Below, one piece after another: positions 62,018 to 64,000 of a stretch of DNA of 64,000 nucleotides. Within the stretch, counting starts at the first letter, position 1. Every line of letters starts with the position of its first letter. Under the pieces are notes generated by a model that saw only the letters and a list, made by a program, of their open reading frames with translations, was not told where the DNA came from and did no database searches. Position numbers and translations under genes: made by a program. This DNA comes from JBBSDP01 sp038240605 (GTDB taxonomy: Bacteria > Planctomycetota > Phycisphaerae > Tepidisphaerales > Tepidisphaeraceae): the NCBI GenBank assembly GCA_038240605.1, contig JBBSDP010000011.1, positions 43,184 through 107,183 of the forward strand, read 5' to 3'.

Positions 62018-62593
62018 ATGAGGAATCGAAATCGATCGATCGTCGCGCTGCTCGGGATCGCGCTCGCGGCCGGCGGCATCGTCCCGCGCAGCGCCCGCAG
62101 CGCCGATGAGAAGCCGAAGCCCGAGGAGCGGAAGACCGACGCGAAAGAGCAGCCGAAGCCCAACGAGAAGGCCTCGCCGCTCGACACGATCCGCGCCCTG
62201 GCCGGCACGTGGGTGGCGGTTGAAACCGAGGCGGACAAGCCACCGGCGACGATCGTCTTCAAATCCACCTCCGCCGACAGCGCCGTCATGGAGACGATGT
62301 TTCCCGGCTCCGATCACGAGATGATCAACCTGTACACGCTCGACGGCGACGTCCTCACCCTCACCCACTACTGCTCCATGGGCAACCAGCCGCGCATGCG
62401 ACTCGCCCCCAGCGACGACGGCGCCCTCCACTTCGACTACGCCGACGCCGGCAACCTCAAGAGCCGCGCCGAGCCCCACATGGACAGCGTCCAGATCACG
62501 ATCCAAGGCGATCGTCTGACAGAAAAGTGGGCCATGTACCGCGACGGGAAGATCACCGGCTACCACTCGTTCGAATTGAAGCGAAAGGGGTGA
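62018..62593 (+). CDS. Secreted protein of unknown function
   Basis: 191 residues from ATG 62018, with AAAGGAG seven bases upstream. Signal peptide 'SIVALLGIALAAGGIVPRSARSAD', then a Lys/Glu/Pro-rich linker of about 35 residues. The globular part 'LAGTWVAVETEADKP', 'DGDVLTLTHYCSMGNQPRM' and 'LTEKWAMYRDGKITG' suggests a lipocalin-like beta-barrel similar to DUF1579-type planctomycete proteins. Role unknown; probably exported. Confidence 0.75.
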   Translation: MRNRNRSIVALLGIALAAGGIVPRSARSADEKPKPEERKTDAKEQPKPNEKASPLDTIRALAGTWVAVETEADKPPATIVFKSTSADSAVMETMFPGSDHEMINLYTLDGDVLTLTHYCSMGNQPRMRLAPSDDGALHFDYADAGNLKSRAEPHMDSVQITIQGDRLTEKWAMYRDGKITGYHSFELKRKG

Positions 62594-62597
62594 AAAT

Positions 62598-62667
62598 GGT
62601 CAGTTGCCAGTTGTCCGTTGTCCGTTGTCCGTTGTTCTTGGTCAGTTGTCAGTGGTCAGTTGTCGGG
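62598..62667. repeat. Left heptad array (TGTCAGT/TGTCCGT), 10 units
   Basis: Ten contiguous 7-bp units: GGTCAGT, TGCCAGT, 3x TGTCCGT, TGTTCTT, GGTCAGT, TGTCAGT, GGTCAGT, TGTCGGG. It starts 5 bp after the TGA of the secreted-protein gene. Reverse-complemented, the unit is the same as that of the right array, so the two could pair. Confidence 0.9.
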
Positions 62668-62823
62668 AAAAGGAAGAAGTTCCGCGTATTGGCCAACTTG
62701 AATGCTCAGTGCGCTCCGCGTTCTCTGTGGCCTCCGCGCTTATGCGAATGGGTCCGCGCGAGCCAGTGGCCACCGAGGGCACGGAGAACACCGAGAGGCA
62801 CAATGGCCTGATCGAGGCTGCGC

Positions 62824-62904
62824 ACAACGGACAACTGACAACTGACAACCGACAACTGACAACTGACAACGGACCACTGACATCTTCACGACAACGGACA
62901 ACTG
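62824..62904. repeat. Right heptad array (ACAACTG), inverse of the left array
   Basis: Eight contiguous units (ACAACGG, 2x ACAACTG, ACAACCG, 2x ACAACTG, ACAACGG, ACCACTG) run from 62824 to 62879, then a short break and two more (62891-62904). The last unit touches the start region of the next gene (ATG 62914). Confidence 0.9.
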
Positions 62905-62913
62905 ACAAAAACA

Positions 62914-63375
62914 ATGCCAGACGACCCACCCCACCCGTCGCCGCCCCGGCCGCCGCCCCCATCGCCACCCACAGTCGCGCCCGACCCGACGGCCAACCTC
63001 GACGAGGTCGTCGATGACCTGGGTCCGAAGGAAGAATGTGCCGACTGGATCCTCGCGCAGATGACCGCCGGCCGTCCCGCCGAAGACCTGACGGCGGAGC
63101 TGATCGACCAGGGTTGGAACCCCGACGACGCCGAATCCCTGGTCGAGTACGTCCGCCGGGCCACACGGCATGAGCGTGGCGTGGTCACGCGCGAGGACGT
63201 CGCGCGAACCGCCGTCCGCCGTTACCGCCAGAGCTGGTCCCTCACCTGGTTCGCCGGCTTCCCCGCCATCGCCTCCGGCGTCCGTCTCGTCGGCGCCCTC
63301 CGCAACCTGCTCGGCTTCCGGCGTGTCACCAAAGGAACTCCGCCGTCGGGGGAAGAAAATAGGCCGTTTGAATAG
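62914..63375 (+). CDS. Hypothetical protein with Pro-rich start and helical UBA-like segment
   Basis: 153 residues from ATG 62914. The first 25 residues are Pro-rich. Residues about 40-85 ('CADWILAQMTAGRPAEDLTAELIDQGWNPDDAESLVEYV') form a three-helix UBA-like pattern with the loop 'GWNPDDAE'. A following amphipathic stretch and one hydrophobic segment ('SLTWFAGFPAIASGVRLVGAL') may be a membrane anchor. I do not know a function. Confidence 0.6.
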   Translation: MPDDPPHPSPPRPPPPSPPTVAPDPTANLDEVVDDLGPKEECADWILAQMTAGRPAEDLTAELIDQGWNPDDAESLVEYVRRATRHERGVVTREDVARTAVRRYRQSWSLTWFAGFPAIASGVRLVGALRNLLGFRRVTKGTPPSGEENRPFE

Positions 63376-63514
63376 CCGGTGGTGCGATGCGTTGGGAATG
63401 GTCGCGGAGAGCACGGAAAGATGCAAAGTACACCGAGAGCGAAGCCTCTTGTTGGACCCCTGCTTGCATTCCATGACCTTATCTGCGGGGAGGTGAATGA
63501 GATGTCGGCGGAAG

Positions 63515-63866
63515 TCAATTGCCCGTAACGCTGGTTTGACGATATGTCACAGATCCCGCTTGCTTCATGTTGTCCGCTGGGATACTTGACACCATCGCCA
63601 CGGTTATTTGGGCGATTACATCGTCCTCTTCAAGAGCAAAATGAAACGGGCCGAGGTTTGAAATTTCCAGTGTTACTTTACCTGACCAGCTTGCATGGAT
63701 GGTTGGAGCCGTGAGATGAACCAGCAGGCCAGTACGGGCGCGCGTACTCTTGCCGTCGATGAAGCAAATCAAATTCGCCCCATCTTCGGGCGTGCCGACG
63801 CGTTCCTTGGTTTGCCAGAGCAAGAACCCGTGAGGCTTGATGACGATCTCGTTGCCGCGCTTAGAA
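63515..63866 (-). pseudogene. dCTP deaminase-like gene, 5'-truncated next to an IS element
   Basis: The frame ending at 63515 reads a dCTP deaminase/dUTPase-type barrel: 'RGNEIVIKPHGFLLW', 'GKSTRARTGLLVHLTAPTIHASW' with the Ser/Arg motif, 'LEISNLGPFHFALEEDD' and C-terminal 'YRQTSVTG'. Likeness begins only at about 63866, a dozen bases from the stop of the transposase reading out of the window; the first 80 or so residues are missing and no good start exists (a TTG at 63823 is internal). Such enzymes make dUTP from dCTP. The gene is most simply explained as cut by an IS element. Confidence 0.72.
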
Positions 63867-63878
63867 CCCGTCCAAAAA

Positions 63879-64000
63879 CTACTCCGTGTTTTTCTGGTGG
63901 GGGCGAATCGTGTAGTTCCACTGAGGGCAGACCTCGTGGCGGGTCAGTTGGATTGCTTGGAACTCGGCCTTGGTGACCTTCAAGCCTTTCTGATAGGTTC
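63879..64000 (-). mobile_element. ISAzo13-like transposase, C-terminal fragment at window edge
   Basis: Leftward frame from the window end to a TAG at 63879-63881. The 40 visible residues ('YQKGLKVTKAEFQAIQLTRHEVCPQWNYTIRPH' pattern, shown by its keys KVT-E, RHEVCPQWNYTI) match the C-terminus of ISAzo13-family transposases. The rest lies beyond the window. No terminal inverted repeat can be verified here. Confidence 0.7.

Larger units (their letters stand above)
62594..62913. other. Intergenic region composed of nested inverted repeats
   Basis: 320 bp with no gene supported. Its order is: 7-bp array (62598-62667), about 40 bp of unrelated DNA, CTCCGCGTTCTCTGTGG-type word near 62719, spacer, its degenerate inverse GGCACGGAGAACACCGAG near 62776-62793, then the inverse 7-bp array (62824-62904). 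The whole is roughly symmetric about 62750. Confidence 0.75.

Noticed and set aside
62598..62904. Integron attC or phage attachment site
   Set aside because: No integrase gene, no attC core sites; heptad periodicity explains the pattern better.

Overview
The window is a high-GC bacterial chromosome segment, most likely from Planctomycetota and probably from a Phycisphaerae/Tepidisphaerales-like lineage. This rests on three things: a pseudopilin of the type abundant in that phylum (cleavage/methylation N-terminus plus an H-x9-DG-type C-terminus), short conserved proteins that I associate with planctomycetes, and palindromic or short-period intergenic repeats including the 'SPSPGTPGEG' element. 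No rRNA, tRNA or CRISPR array was recognised. The assignment is an inference; no marker gene fixes it.

Layout. 1-2.1 kb: end of an M16 peptidase, then a folate-type cyclodeaminase with a small Cys-rich protein. 2.4-7.3 kb: extracellular polysaccharide genes (UDP-glucuronate decarboxylase, GT4 glycosyltransferase, flippase), interrupted at 3.48-4.66 kb by a scar holding a 5'-truncated GH36-like glycosidase, a ParD-like antitoxin and a ParE stub. 7.5-15 kb: AspT-type transporter, SGNH hydrolase, DUF4442 hotdog protein, membrane protein, MsbA-like ABC exporter and a pseudopilin. 15-20.5 kb: a sugar ABC transporter (binding protein, permease, ATPase) with an SDR dehydrogenase and a UlaG-like hydrolase. 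21.2-24.9 kb: hybrid histidine kinase, an internally deleted Mg2+-type P-ATPase and a VIT-family transporter. 25-35 kb: an eight-gene leftward sugar-acid catabolic operon (hydroxyacid dehydrogenase, Ldh-type dehydrogenase, FAH-fold hydrolase, DapA-like lyase, a fused E1alpha-E1beta-lipoyl protein, SDR, beta-propeller protein, broken PhyH) divergent from a second sugar-binding lipoprotein. The two binding lipoproteins are paralogues and probably share one permease/ATPase. 35-38 kb: CobA-HemD fusion, a lone MNT nucleotidyltransferase and a ParDE pair. 38-47 kb: methyltransferase, hemolysin III, then a TetR regulator divergent from a complete RND efflux operon with a good operator palindrome between them, ending in a deleted SDR. 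47-51 kb: a very large GH2-like protein. 51-60.6 kb: methyltransferase and GT4 running rightward against a five-gene leftward operon (GMC oxidoreductase, phosphatidylserine decarboxylase, FAD-linked oxidase, double-length aminotransferase, small membrane protein) that looks like an unrecognised aminolipid or specialised-metabolite pathway. 60.7-64 kb: small genes, orotate phosphoribosyltransferase, a secreted protein, repeat arrays, a truncated dCTP deaminase and the 3' end of an ISAzo13-like transposase.

Two themes stand out. First, several genes are broken or internally deleted (GH36, ParE, MgtA-like ATPase, PhyH, SDR, dCTP deaminase), so the segment is eroding or the assembly has local defects. 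Second, the intergenic DNA carries arrays with strict 7-bp periodicity but different unit sequences (GAGTGNN, ATCGAAC, ACAACTG), one of them arranged as nested inverted arrays. In addition, a three-stem palindromic element sits in frame inside a coding sequence. I do not know a described function for these repeats.
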